Program-made: the position numbers and the translations under genes
Assembly: GCA_033964015.1 (NCBI GenBank)
Contig: CM066916.1
Location: 11,386,501 to 11,450,500 of the forward strand
Length of the DNA stretch: 64,000 bases
Direction of reading: 5' to 3'
DNA from: Scolanthus callimorphus
Taxonomy: Eukaryota; Cnidaria; Anthozoa; Actiniaria; Edwardsiidae
Notes under the pieces: model-generated
What the model saw: only the letters and a program-made list of their open reading frames with translations
Told to the model about the DNA's origin: nothing
Database searches by the model: none
Shown: positions 12,919 to 23,768 of the stretch, one piece after another
Layout: the number at the start of each line of letters is the position of its first letter
Numbering within the stretch: position 1 is the stretch's first letter

Positions 12919-14080
12919 AACAATTATTCGCCGAAGGCGAAGTGAATAGTGGCGAATAGTCCCCGAGACCGGAGGTCGAGGGGACTATTCGCCACTATTC
13001 ACTGAGCCCGAGGAGAATAATTGTTTTAGTATATACTACACGGGAACACTCCAAAAAATATCCGAACGGCACTAAATGTGGCATTTGCCGACATTTTGTA
13101 GCCTCTTTCTGTATGCGTGACGTTTGTCACGCACGTGACATTACGTCAGACTTCACTACAAGCATTCGGCTACTCAGCACATGGTGGAAACTTGCTGCTG
13201 TTTTAGAGAAGCAAAAACGCTAGAAAACACTTGTTTTAAAACCTTAATATCGACTACGATAAACGATTTAAGTTTTTAGAAGGTTGCAAGGATGGATTCA
13301 AGGGATAAATTCGCATTTTGTGCCTTGGATTATGGATTGTGAAACTGCAGAGTTGCTTCGCTGAAAACACTTTGCCTTTGGTCGCCATTTCACAACCGAT
13401 GGATGACTATATTTTTCAACCTGCTGGCAGAGAAATTCAAGATTCGTTTGGCCATTCAAACAGAAATTTGGGAAATTAACCTCTTCAAACTCTGGGACAA
13501 CGAGGAAGACCTTGTTCATAAAAAGAGAGACCACTTTAAATACGTTTGATGTCGGATGGCTCGTGATCAAGCGAATCAACAAGTCGACGGTAAGCTTAAC
13601 TGAAATTCTCTCTTAAACTGCACTCAATGACTGGCTTCTACGATTTACTGTCCCTTCCAACCTACAGGTACATGTAAATGTTCGGCAAAGTAGATATGTT
13701 TTCGACAAAATTGCCTTAATTAATATGCTGTTGTGAATGTAACTTATAATTCGTCTCTCAAAAGTGCCGTGAACGAATCATCGATCTCTGTGATTCCGAA
13801 GAACTGAAAAACAAAAACAGCACATTTTCGAAGTTCAAGAAATACATTCTCTCTCTGATTCACCTTGAAAAACTAAAGAGACAACATAAGTTAATTGAGA
13901 AGGATTTTTCCGTTGCATTTCGAATCAGATAGTTCCTTTAGAAAGTAAAAATATCCGAACCACTTGCACTCGGGATAATGCTTTCGATCTCGGAATATTG
14001 TGGCAATATCCCAAGATAGCGAACCAATCAAAACGCGCGATCTATGGAGGTTCCCGTGTAGTATATACTAATTGATAATA
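12919..14080. mobile_element. 1.16-kb TIR insert with fold-back head, possibly MULE-like
   Basis: Inserted between repeat units A and B. The sequence TTCATAATT at 12910-12918 is repeated at 14081-14089, consistent with a 9-bp target-site duplication; adjacent units C and D show the unbroken junction. AGTATATACTACACGGGAAC (13028-13047) is the perfect reverse complement of 14050-14069. The left end also contains a fold-back (arms 12941-12964 and 12980-13003, 24 bp, outer CAATTATTC/GAATAATTG). No transposase frame is present. A 9-bp duplication suggests a non-autonomous Mutator-like element, but the family is inference. Confidence 0.65.
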
Positions 14081-14320
14081 TTCATAATTTCAAGGCCCTC
14101 ACCATCGAAATGTTTTTTGTACTAGTCAGTCTGCGCCGTACAACGGCAGACTGTAGCAACTGTTCCGTGAGAAGACACGCGTCTCCTCTATCGGAGAAGT
14201 AAAATACAAAGGACCTTGTTCCAGACTATATGAATGTGCGCCGCCAACCTCCATGTGGGACAGGGTTTTTGGAACTCTTAATCTTTTCACTTCTGCGCAT
14301 GACTAGTGACGCAATCCAAG
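14081..14320 (+). repeat. 241-bp repeat unit B
   Basis: Tandem with unit C. Differs from C by scattered substitutions. It was presumably adjacent to unit A before the 1.16-kb insertion. Confidence 0.85.
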
Positions 14321-14562
14321 TTCATAATTTCAAGGTCCTCTCCCCGTCGACTTTTTTTGTACTATTCAATTTACGCCGTACAAAGGCAGACTGTAGAAAC
14401 GTTCCGCGAGAAGACACAGGTCTCCTCTCTCGGAAATATAATAATAGAAAGATCTTGTTCCAGACAATATGCATGTGCACCGCCAACTTTCATGTGGGAC
14501 AGGCTTTGTGGAAACAGTCTTGACCTTTTCATTTGTGCGCATGACTAGTGACGTAATTCAAG
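14321..14562 (+). repeat. 241-bp repeat unit C
   Basis: Directly follows unit B with the junction ATCCAAGTTCATAATTTC intact, showing the empty site of the 1.16-kb insert. Confidence 0.85.
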
Positions 14563-14953
14563 TTTCACAAGTAAAAAAATATGATTATTTTGATAAATCC
14601 TGTTTGGGTAGGGTACAGAGGGGTTGGTGATTGAAGATTATGTCACAGGCTGAGTATTTCAAATGACCAAGGAATTAAAAAATAAATAAATGGAGATGTT
14701 TCAACATTGATCGTTTTCCCTCTGTGTTGGCTAATTAGGTCATGAATAATTATTGAGTATTTGAAGTAATTCAAAAGCCTCCTATTCGGACTTGACGGGA
14801 TTTCAAAGCCCACGCAATTAGTTCCAGTCCTCGGCTTCGCCTCGGACTGGAATTAATTGCGCGGACTTTGAAATCCCGTCAAGTCCTCATAGTCGGCTTT
14901 TAAATATTACTTAATCTTTTCACTTCTGCGCATGACTAGTGACACAATCCAAG

Positions 14954-15194
14954 TTCATAATTTCAAGGTCCTCTTCCCGTCGAATTTTTTGTACAAGTCA
15001 GTCTACGCCGTACAAAGGCAGACTGTAGGAACGTTCCGTGAGAAGACACAGGTGTCCTCTATCGGAAATCTAGAATAGAAAGGATCTTGTTCCAGACTAT
15101 ATGCATGTGCGCCGCCAATTTTAATGTGGGACAGGCTTTGTGGAAACAATCTTGACCTTTTCATTTGTGCGCATGATTAGTGACGTAATTCAAG
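14954..15194 (+). repeat. 241-bp repeat unit D
   Basis: Fourth unit, in the second copy of the 0.6-kb duplication, preceded by about 40 bases equivalent to the tail of a unit. Confidence 0.85.
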
Positions 15195-15749
15195 TTTCAC
15201 AAGCAAAATATGATTATATTGATAAATCCTGTTTAGGTAGGGTATAGAGGGGTTGGTGATTTAATATTATGTCACAGGCTGAGTATTTCAAATGACCAAG
15301 GAATTAAAAATTAAATAAATGGAGATGTTTCAAGATTGACCGTTTTCCCTCTGTGTTGGCTAATTAGGTCATGAATAATTATTGAGTATTTGAGTAATTC
15401 AAAAGCCTCCTATTCGGACTTGACGGGATTTCCAAGCCCACGCAATTAAATTGCGCGGACTTTGAAGTCCCGTCAAGTCCTCATAGTCGGCTTTTAAATA
15501 TTACATGAAACACTTGAACTCGTTTTTGAAATATTACTTCAAACCGCGAGAGTGATTTCGGATGCGTTTCTTATTTACAATTGGATTGGCCTCTCCAAAG
15601 TAAAATATTGACAAACGCAAAACGACACTAAATAAATAATCAAATTGAAACAAGGAAAAAAAATCGAAAATCGCTATCATTTTATTGGTCTTCATCACTA
15701 GTTCGACGGTTTTGTTGAATTCCTGGCGACTTGTGACCTCATTAGGAAG

Positions 15750-16262
15750 TGTCAGTTTTGAATAAATTTTCTTCCTCCAAGTACGTAGGTTTGCAGGTCG
15801 TCACGGGATGAGTTTTGACAGGTTATGTGTAGGGCGCCGAACACTTCTTGGTCCATGGACGGGCATTCAGCCCAGGAGTTGTCTTTGGCCATCCACCGGT
15901 AGAGGAGGCGCTAGTGGCGTATCGTGGTTTTCAGACTACAGCATGCAGTTCTCTCCCTGATCCCACGATTTGGGATGTGGTTGAGAAGCCGGACCTTTAG
16001 TATTCTTTATCGCTGTTTGGGTGCTCATGTAGCACACCCGTAGAAAGGTATTGTGATGATCGCGATGCCGCTGTTCCTTCAAATGTCATAATTTAACGAG
16101 TTAAAGGCGCTGGATCCGTGATCAATTCTGATGTTAATGCCCATTTCGATGGAACATCAATGGAAATCGAGGAGCCAAGGTGGCAGAACTGGTTTACCTG
16201 ATCCAAGGTGTTCCCCTCAAACTCGATAAATGGGCCTCAGAATGAGGGTAGGGACGCTGGTT
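15750..16262 (-). pseudogene. RTE-like LINE, C-terminal part of reverse transcriptase (fragment)
   Basis: Read on the minus strand this encodes phrases such as VNQFCHLGSSIS and a later GGWPKTTPGLN stretch, which resemble the region after the RT domain of RTE-type LINEs (usual form: a YLGS motif, then a W/R-rich tail). It is full of stops and shifts. It continues the fragments at 16615-16990 and 19231-19720, separated from the former by the SINE at 16267-16584. Confidence 0.65.
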
Positions 16263-16266
16263 AAAA

Positions 16267-16394
16267 TGGAAAAATGTAAATGTGTGAGACCGACTCCCCA
16301 GACTTGGAGGGTGGTCACTGCCAGAGGGTTTATTACGTCCCCAGTGGTTCTTTAACATCCCCCCTGAAACTGAGCAGAGTAGAAAGGCGAGACG

Positions 16395-16426
<32 letters not shown>

Positions 16427-16584
16427 TGAAACACAGCAGAACAACGTTCAACCCACAATATGAACCAATTTTGACTGAGACCAGAACAGAAAGAAAATAC
16501 CTCTGTCCCGGCCTGGGGTCGACCCCGGATCACAGCGGTGAGAGACCCAGCGCCGTAACACCTAGCCAACCGTGCTTCTTCTTG
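16267..16584 (-). mobile_element. tRNA-derived SINE, copy 1
   Basis: Minus-strand copy of the SINE at 26355-26740. The head has an A-box-like GGCTAGGTGTTACGG and a B-box-like region altered to GGGGTCGACCCC. The body contains GTCTCAGTCAAAATTGGTTCATATTG and GGTCCCGTCTCGCC, and the tail ends GTCTCACACATTTACATTT. It lacks about 75 bases near the tail that copy 2 has. It splits the RTE-like LINE. A 13-bp unit GTGCTTCTTCTTG is repeated three times (16572-16610) beside its head. Confidence 0.8.
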
Positions 16585-16614
16585 GTGCTTCTTCTTGGTG
16601 CTTCTTCTTGGTTT

Positions 16615-16995
16615 TCGAATATGGTCTTAGCATTTTCTGGTCTTATGGCCCTCTTCCTTGCCGTGGCTCGCAATAAGGTTGGTGATTTCTTGGAGCCCAT
16701 TTGGAGAACTGTAAAAAGCAGCGGTATCGTCTACATAGTCTAGATTAACATGGAGAGCGGGATGTTTTTGGAGTAAGACACCTGGATAACCCGTTACATA
16801 ACTCAATTCAAGAAGATTGAAGATAGATGGAGCCTGCATGTCACTCTGTCCTCTTCCAGAGTTCACCTTCAACCACTCAGTAAGTCATCTCCGACGCGCA
16901 CTACTGAGGTGACGGTGTTGTGTGTAGGACGCTTTGGAGATGTTGAGTAATTTCTCGGGAATTCCATACTTCCATAATTCCATACACATCGATAG
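16615..16995 (-). pseudogene. RTE-like LINE, RT motif C region (fragment)
   Basis: On the minus strand GIPEKLLNISKASY (from about 16975) leads into a mutated RQG...SPIFNLL segment and then LDYVDDTAAFYS (about 16745-16710), the catalytic motif C with one substitution (YVDD instead of YADD), followed by the usual GLQE helix. This is the direct continuation of the motif A fragment at 19231-19720, now 2.2 kb away because other LINE copies landed between them. Confidence 0.75.
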
Positions 16996-17040
16996 TGCAC
17001 TAGCTAAGGGTTATAAGATGCTCGTTTTTTTTTTTACGTC

Positions 17041-17230
17041 GCCACAGTCTGAAGTCTTTTGATGTCGCAACCAGAAAGCTGCTTTACAACACTTTTGTTA
17101 CATCTCATGTAGGTCATGTAGGTGAACTATGGGCGCCGCAAAATATAACTAATATAAGGTTGAAAGTCTCCAGCGCAGGGCCACGAAATATATCTTGAAC
17201 GTCACGTTACTAGACTCAATTGAAATCTTC
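17041..17230 (+). pseudogene. LINE reverse-transcriptase 3' fragment
   Basis: Encodes ATRKLLYNTFVTSHV, WAPQNITNIRL and RATKYILNV phrases, the conserved region after the RT domain of many LINEs (usual form: LY..LVRSHLEY...WAPQ). Frames change within 200 bases, and a GTAGGTCAT duplication lies at 17109-17126. The family is not resolvable. Sequence after the CR1-like copy (18946-19225) may be its 3' end. Confidence 0.6.
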
Positions 17231-17299
17231 TCTACATAATTATTACTCCAGCGCATTTACTAAAACGTATAACGTAGATAATTTTAATACCTGGAAATC

Positions 17300-18945
17300 T
17301 AGGCGGCAGGTATTAAGAGGCGGAGTTAACGGCTATCGCAAAGGCCATTCGACCTCCACAGTTCTTTTGCGCATCCGAGACGACATCATAAACGCAATGA
17401 ACAAGAGTGAGGTTACGCTGATAGCTTTCGCTGACTTTTCTAAGCATTCGATACCGTTGACTACTCAGTTATAATACGCAAGTTGTATGGTATCGGGTTT
17501 TCAAACGAAGCACTGCAGTGGATCCTAAGCTACCTGTCCTCGCGCAAACAGTTTGTTCAGGTTAACGACAAGCAATCCAATATGGCGGACGTTAAATTTG
17601 GCGTTCCGCAAAGCTCTATTCTGGGACCGGTATTGTTTAACCTTTATGTGAACTACCTTGAGGACTGTTTGCACGATAGTTGCTACTGCCTCCAATACGC
17701 CGATGACACCACATTCTACCAGCACAGTACACCCAAGAACCTGGCCAGTTGCATCCAGATGATGAATGAGAATCTACAAAGCATCGAGTCCTGGGCATCA
17801 ACGTCCAATCTTCTGTTGAACGAGAAGAAGACCAAGCAGATGATTTATGTGAACTACCTTGAGGACTGTTTGCACGATAGTTGCTACTGCCTCCAATACG
17901 CCGATGACACCACATTCTACCAGCACAGTACACCCAAGAACCTGGACAGTTGCATCCAGATGATGAATGAGAATCTACAAAGCATCGAATCCTGGGCATC
18001 AACGTCCAATCTTCTGTTGAACGGGAAGAAGACCAAGCAGATGCTAGTCACCACCCGACAGATGTCTCGGGTACACGATTTAGGAACTCTGACACCCATG
18101 CTTATGCTAAAACACCAAGTCTTAGATAGAGTAGATAAGGTCAAGCTGTTAGGCACCTGGTTAAGTGAAGATCTCAAATGGAAGGTCTCAAATGGACCAA
18201 GTGACCTCTTCCTGCTACAAAGTGTTGTCAACTCTGCGCAAGATAAAAAACATGACTCCACTAGATATTAAGAAATCCTTAGCGCAAAGTTTAATCCTCT
18301 CCAAGCTAAATTTCAATGACACGGTATCGTACCCACTGCCAGCATTCCTACAGAAACGAGTCCAAAGAGTACAGAATGCCGCTGCCGGGTTCGTACTGAA
18401 TCGCTTCTGTACGGAGAGCGATGTACTAAGGCTTGGCTGGTTGCCAACGTTAGAGAACACAGAATACAATATCCTTAAGCTAGTACAAAGAGCTTTATAT
18501 AGCATTTCATGGCCAGACAACCTAGAGTTGACAAGACACAACACACCGAGACAGTTACGCTCAAGTAATGCCCCCCTCCTGCAGATTTTATTAGTTAAGG
18601 GGACACTGCAAGACACAGCAGCCAATCTTTTTAATAAGTTGCCTGCACATTTAAGATCATGTTCAGATTTTAATAATTTTAAGAAAGAATGCTTTCATAT
18701 TTTTAAAAACAAAGCTTCACATCGCGTAATTAATAGGAATTAAAGGACATATTAAAAGGACATATTATTATTAGTGTACATAGATAGATATTCATTATTA
18801 ATATTCTTAGCTTTTAATTTCTTATATTGTACATATTTTAACTTTTATTTTGTTTACATAGTAGTTATTTATTTTATATGCAGATGTAAAGCTACCATGT
18901 AGAGAAACTGCAATAAATCATTATTATCATTATTATTATTATTAT
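17300..18945 (+). mobile_element. CR1-like LINE copy, 5'-truncated
   Basis: Contains RT phrases GYRKGHSTSTVLLRIRDDI (17331), FADFSK (motif A, 17431), GVPQSSILGPVLFNLYV (motif B, 17600), LQYADDTTFY (motif C, twice), then a C-terminal region through 18743. The 3' UTR ends in CAATAAATCATT and an ATT microsatellite (18912-18944). It lies inside older LINE sequence. Stops near 17250 and 17472 and a frame change near 18165 show it is inactive. Confidence 0.8.
17483..18743 (+). pseudogene. CR1-like reverse transcriptase with duplicated catalytic core
   Basis: The open stretch from 17483 covers motif B onward. A 201-bp segment (17643-17843) is repeated immediately in frame at 17844-18044, giving two 67-residue copies of the YADD-containing palm block; the copies differ by only a few bases. 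The frame changes near 18160-18200, where AAATGGAAGGTCTCAAATGG itself suggests a small duplication, and continues to 18743 with QRVQRVQNAAAGFVLNR and NLFNKLPAHLR, typical of the region after RT in this group. Normal elements have one palm, so the duplication would be expected to abolish or alter activity. Confidence 0.8.
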
Positions 18946-19230
18946 GTGCTAAGTGCTACTCTGCTCGCAACCTTCTCTCTTCTAAACCCTGCTGCTTTTA
19001 ATCAACGCAGCTGGACTGTGGCTTAGTGTCAAATGAAAATTTATAAATTTATTTAAGATATACTGTATATATATGTTTATTATTAAGAATATTTTTAATA
19101 GATTTCTTTTTTACGGGCACACTTAATTTGGAGCCTCGCTCTGTTGTGTGTACCACACCATTTTACTCATTTTTTTTTCTTTTAATGTCGTTTTAATAAT
19201 TTATTGTATGTTTTTATATATTTTTAATGG
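18946..19230 (+). other. probable LINE 3' region, AT-rich
   Basis: TCTGCTCGCAACCTTCTCTC (18959-18978) and what follows could continue the LINE fragment at 17041-17230. AT-rich homopolymer stretches follow. It ends at the resumption of the minus-strand RTE-like LINE. No firm identification. Confidence 0.35.
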
Positions 19231-19720
19231 TGGATTCCAGGTTAGCCCAGATGTAGCCTCGGTTCACCGAATCGAACGCAGCTTTAAAGTTAATGAAGGT
19301 GATACAGAGCGGTAGATTGAACTCAAGCCCATGTTTAAGTCTTAGCGAGAAAAGCTACTGGTCTACGTAATATCGATTCTATCTGAAGCTACACTGGTTG
19401 ATACGATCAGTCAGACTATTTAGATGACAGTGACGTGCAAGAGGCGACAATTAGAGAGGTCCGCTTCCTTTCCTAGCTTTGTGATGACACCATTACGCCA
19501 GTCAGAGGGTACTTCCTCTGAGTTCCACACCTTCTCGAAAATAGGCAGGAGTCTATTATAGCTTTACCAGCAAAACGAAGCTCCTCGTTGCTGACTTGAT
19601 CTATTGTACCAGCTATACGATTTTTCAGGTTTGTGAGCACTCTTCGAATTTCGTTTGGTATGAGGAGGTGAATTGGAAGAATTGACAACCTTTGAATATT
19701 CGACAAAGGTGGGTCGATTT
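19231..19720 (-). pseudogene. RTE-like LINE, RT finger and motif A region (fragment)
   Basis: On the minus strand EIRRVLTNLKNRIAGTIDQV (19655-19596) and VWNSEEVPSDWRNGVITKLG (about 19535-19475) are the RT 5' region; FKAAFDSVNRGYIWANLES (about 19290-19235) is motif A. Stops interrupt the middle. This is the 5' part of the element continued at 16615-16995 and 15750-16262. Confidence 0.75.
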
Positions 19721-20160
19721 GCAGACAGAGTTGCATCGACAGAAAATATTCTAAAGAAAGCCAAATGAATTGAGTATGCTTACATTGGAAAAAGTCAGTT
19801 TGGGTTCCCGATTTCCGGTGTTTTCGCTGGAATTGCAGTTTTAATTTGACTTGTTCTTTCGTCTTTCGTTTAAAAAGTTTTTTTTTGCTGTTCTGAATGG
19901 ATATTAACGCTTTGGATGGAGTCGAGGAAAAGGGAAAATACATAATCCGAAGAAGTCTGTTACGAGATTGTGCTGAGACCGTTTTTGAGCCTTGGCGGGA
20001 ACGTCTTAGCGAATCAGCGTGCGCCATTTGATCGGAAGTAAAGGTTGCTATATAATAAAAAGACACCTCATAGAATCTTTAAGTCTGATCTAGGAAAAAC
20101 ACGACACGGTCTTTGTTATAACAAGAAAACAGCCCGTCACTTCGTGACGCTAGAAGACTC

Positions 20161-20745
20161 AACCTGAGAGATTTCTTCTCTTGAGAGATTTCTTGAGAGA
20201 TTTCTTCTCTTCGGGCGTGTCCTTCGTTTTGCGATACAGCGTAAGGATCTACACTTTGAGAATATTATTCGCTTTGCTTTGTATAAATTTGTCACTCATT
20301 TCGCCTTTAGCGCGCGAACAGGAAAGCAAGGCACTGGTGTACGTTTGTTTAAGCTGAATGAATTTTTTTTTCTCAACTTAAAGCTTTCGAATAACAATTA
20401 TCCCTGCACTTTCCTGACAGTAATCTGTGACAGAACCATTTAGGTCTGAATGACTATGGTGCTTTCGGCTGTGCGAACTGAGTTATTTTTTTAGTTTCTG
20501 TGGGAGATTTCAAAATGGCGGCGATGGCAGCTTTGTCCCTCGCTTAAGAAATCGCTTGAATTAGAACTTAGCCCAGGGTGAATCTTTTCCAACCAAAACA
20601 CGCTCACTGTCTGGATTTCCACCTTCTCTGCAGGGTCGTGAACTTCTTTTGGCGACACAGCTTCCGGCCTAAGCGGAGTGATTGCGAACGATTTAGCCAA
20701 TCAGAAACGTTTGCGCAGACAACCCGATTATAATAGTATAGATAA
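20161..20745 (+). repeat. dispersed repeat, copy 2
   Basis: Same family and orientation as 10961-11580. Begins with GAGAGATTTCTTCTC partly triplicated (20166-20210). Contains AAAATGGCGGCGATGGCAGC at 20512 and ends with AGTATAGATAATTATT, matching ATATAGATAACAAG at the end of copy 1. Diverged, with no conserved frame. Confidence 0.7.
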
Positions 20746-21738
20746 TTATTTTAAGTGCCTAATAAACAGAGTATGCTTAGACATGACATGCTTGATTTTC
20801 CTATCAAAGGTACTATAACCACCCTTGACAAAAGTATTTTCCAGTTTTCGAAACCGCTATGTATTCTCTGATCAGCGCAGGTGAAAGGGGTCGAAAAGCC
20901 TTCCAAACTAGGGAATAATCAACAGAAGTTGACCTTGCACAGAGCGTTTTGCGTTTGGTCCAAATGACTTTGATATCTAAGCGAATGTACTTTTTATCGT
21001 TCAACAGAGATTTGCAGGTCAAAAAATCTGAATATGTGCCTGTTTGTAGCAGCCACTGTTACTTGTTGTAAGAGTTGTGGTATGAGAAATTGAATTGATT
21101 TCACAACCCTTATGGATGTCGGTTAGGATTCAGATGTCAAGTTTGAAATATTATCAAAGCAACCGGAAATCAAAATTTATTTGAATCTCCAACCAGCTAT
21201 TAAGATTCGATTCGGTTGCATGGCTTAACATCATGTACTTTTAAAACAAATGTATTATAGACATTCCTTTTTATGCTTAACCTGTGATCGTGGTAACATA
21301 GTGTTTCCATATTTTTACTTCTTCAAAACACACCTGTTCATTGTTGACATATGTGAACAATGTCTCTTGCTTTTTCTAATATCGAAAGAAACCTTCCTTT
21401 TCTGATATTTATCTAGCCTCAACAATCATTCAAGTCAATCAAGGTGTACAACCTAAGCCATCAAACAGCACGTAAAAGTTGACATTTTAAGAGTTTGGTC
21501 ACTTTTGCAAAATAGGTGAGAAAGGCATTGTCCAATCAGCATACACCTCGTATTAACAAAGTAAACATAAAAATGCCATCAGTAACATAAGGGTGACATA
21601 AATGTAATATTAAGAAAAAACATTGAAGGACTAAGGTTGACATCAAAAACGAGGAGTAGTTATTGAAAAGGTACATTCAATACAAGTAATGCAATATGTG
21701 AAGAAACACACTTGTCTGACGGTTATCCGCTCGAAAAC
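20746..21738. promoter_or_regulatory. upstream region of the first GPCR gene, nothing specific seen
   Basis: About 1 kb of AT-rich sequence between the dispersed repeat and the GPCR start. No clear TATA box, initiator or splice signal could be singled out by eye. Confidence 0.25.
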
Positions 21739-22752
21739 ATGAATAATAGCATGAACCGTTCACGTTTTTCAACGAATCTTTCTTCCTTATCTGGTAGTTT
21801 TGTGATAACCATGGGTTCGCAGACGACTGGAAGCTGTAGCGAAACTCTGGACATGGTGTTTTGGGTGTTTGATAGTCTTGCTGGCGCCCTTATTTTGTTC
21901 GGAAACCTCTCTACCTGTATAGTCTTCATTTCGTCGCCTAGTTTGCGACATAACTTCATGAACATTTTCCTCCTGAGTCTGGCTGTGTCAGATGCCCTCA
22001 CCGCAGTTCTTGTTGTTCCAGGATTTGCTGCATTTTGTGAGGGTTGCAATTACCCATGGACACATTACTGCCCCTTGTTTGAAACTCTTTCAGACGTACC
22101 GTTACTGGCAGTAATACTTAACCTTCTAGCAATATCCTACGACAGATACACAGCTGTTTTTAAGCCACTGCATTATAATTTGAAAATGAATACAGGCAGA
22201 GTAGCGAAAATACTGCTGGTCGTATGGGGTATCCCAGTAAGTGTTGGGATTGGACGAGCCTTTCTTATTAACAACGTTGATCGTCTCCCGCGAACTGCTG
22301 CAGCACTTGATTTAAACTTGAGTTTAACCCTGATACTAGTCATTGTACCAATTGTTATCCTCTTAGTTATAAACTTGATGCTGACAAAAGCTGTGAAGAA
22401 GCACAAAAGACGGATATACAATAGAAGTGAGATCTACTCTGAGACTTGCACGGCAGCTGCCACGAGAGAAAAGCACCGTCTAGAAAGTGGACGCAAACGC
22501 AGTGGTACAATGTCCTGTATACTAGTAGCTTTGGTCTTTGTGTTCTGTTGGCTACCAAGAGCGCTTTATACCATAATTCAAAGCGCCAGTGACGGTATTT
22601 GGAGCCATCACCCGTTGTTCGTTAAAATAACGATGTTAATGTTACTAATTCAGTCGTTTTTAAACCCCTGTATTTATACCATGTATCGGACTGAGTTTAG
22701 GCGAGCTGCAAAGCAGGTTTTCAGACGCATTAAGTCACTTTGTTATTGCTGA
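21739..22752 (+). CDS. class A (rhodopsin-like) GPCR 1, intronless
   Basis: A 337-residue seven-transmembrane receptor. The first ATG in frame is at 21739; the frame is open from a TTG at 21712. The extracellular N-terminus has three N-glycosylation sequons (NNS, NRS, NLS). Landmarks: GN in TM1 (about 55), LAVSD in TM2 (81-85), DRY at the end of TM3 (135-137), CWLP in TM6 (270-273), NPCIY in TM7 (309-313), then a short basic tail ending CYC. Cysteines at 100, 103 and 111 sit around extracellular loop 1, while loop 2 has none, so the usual TM3-loop 2 disulfide cannot form as in most class A receptors. AATAAA occurs 79 bases after the stop (22831). Ligand unknown. Lack of the loop 2 cysteine also occurs in the melanocortin/adenosine/lipid (MECA) group, but orthology cannot be claimed. 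Confidence 0.92.
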   Translation: MNNSMNRSRFSTNLSSLSGSFVITMGSQTTGSCSETLDMVFWVFDSLAGALILFGNLSTCIVFISSPSLRHNFMNIFLLSLAVSDALTAVLVVPGFAAFCEGCNYPWTHYCPLFETLSDVPLLAVILNLLAISYDRYTAVFKPLHYNLKMNTGRVAKILLVVWGIPVSVGIGRAFLINNVDRLPRTAAALDLNLSLTLILVIVPIVILLVINLMLTKAVKKHKRRIYNRSEIYSETCTAAATREKHRLESGRKRSGTMSCILVALVFVFCWLPRALYTIIQSASDGIWSHHPLFVKITMLMLLIQSFLNPCIYTMYRTEFRRAAKQVFRRIKSLCYC

Positions 22753-22836
22753 ACTCAAATTAAATCGTCTGGTTTTATTCACATTTTGATGGGGAGATTC
22801 TTTTCGACCATTTATCAGGAGTCATTATACAATAAA

Positions 22837-23768
22837 CAACCTCTGTGTGACTTCATGGTCTAAGCCTGTTTGAGGTATTACCAAATTTGTCACGTGCCGA
22901 CTATGATGCGCGGCTCCGTGGTAGGGATCAATTAGAGGATGAAAAAAAATTCCGAGAAGTGCGCGAATGAGATAAAAACGTAAAAACGTTCGAGGGATCT
23001 ACCCCCTTCTTCAGTGAGAGTCATTTTCGATTGTTTGCTGCTATCATCTACGATTCGTCGGGCACCACGCAGTCTGAAGCGCCTTGCGAATCGTTCAGAA
23101 CGTCAGAATTGTTCAATGTTGCCAGGAGCGAAAGAATAATAACAAACTTTGTAACAAAGACAAAAAATGTCCCAAGACTCTTGGCCATTTTGTAGGGTCA
23201 GAATAGCGGATAAAAGTTGGTTAACTTTCACGTATCGAAAATTTCAGGAAACCTGATACACGATAACGAAAACATTAAACATATATTTTACTAAAAATGT
23301 TCTTGGACTTTACTGTCAAATGATTGCTTTGGCCTATTATTCGCAATTGTTTATTCAGAGTTGCATGGGACGCTTCTATGAAATTGCATCTGCCCGCTTT
23401 TGACAAAAAAAAATAATTAGGAGACGTGACCTGTTCTCTACCGTCTGTGAGCATGGCTTGTTAAATAATTGGGCACACACATCTGCGGCCTAATGTGGTG
23501 ACGCACGTGATGTCAGCAAGGCCAACACGAAAGCTAACTGGGTCCTTTGGCAACTGTACGTGACCTTAAAGAAAACTGTTCTCTCTGTTTTCTTTTTTTT
23601 AAATGTATTGCTGTAACTTGGACATCTATTACTGACTAACTTGTCTTCGTTTCTATATTTGTCGTGTGGAATAAATAAAAGTCGCGAAGTCAATACTGAA
23701 TTAGATGACTGCCAAGAGACAAAAGTGGAAATGTTTCTTTACAATTTTTTCATGACATTTCTAGCCAA
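22837..23768. other. no gene seen
   Basis: AT-rich intergenic sequence after the first GPCR poly(A) signal. Only short random frames. Confidence 0.35.

Larger units (their letters stand above)
14281..15505 (+). repeat. 0.6-kb higher-order tandem duplication with embedded hairpin
   Basis: 14281-14911 and 14914-15505 are tandem copies. Each has a 241-bp unit (C or D) followed by a spacer containing a large hairpin. In the first copy the hairpin runs 14788-14886, with GGACTTGACGGGATTTCAAA on the left answered by its complement on the right. In the second it runs 15417-15481 and has lost about 35 bases of its centre. Outer AAAAGCC/GGCTTTT extends the inverted repeat. Confidence 0.8.
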
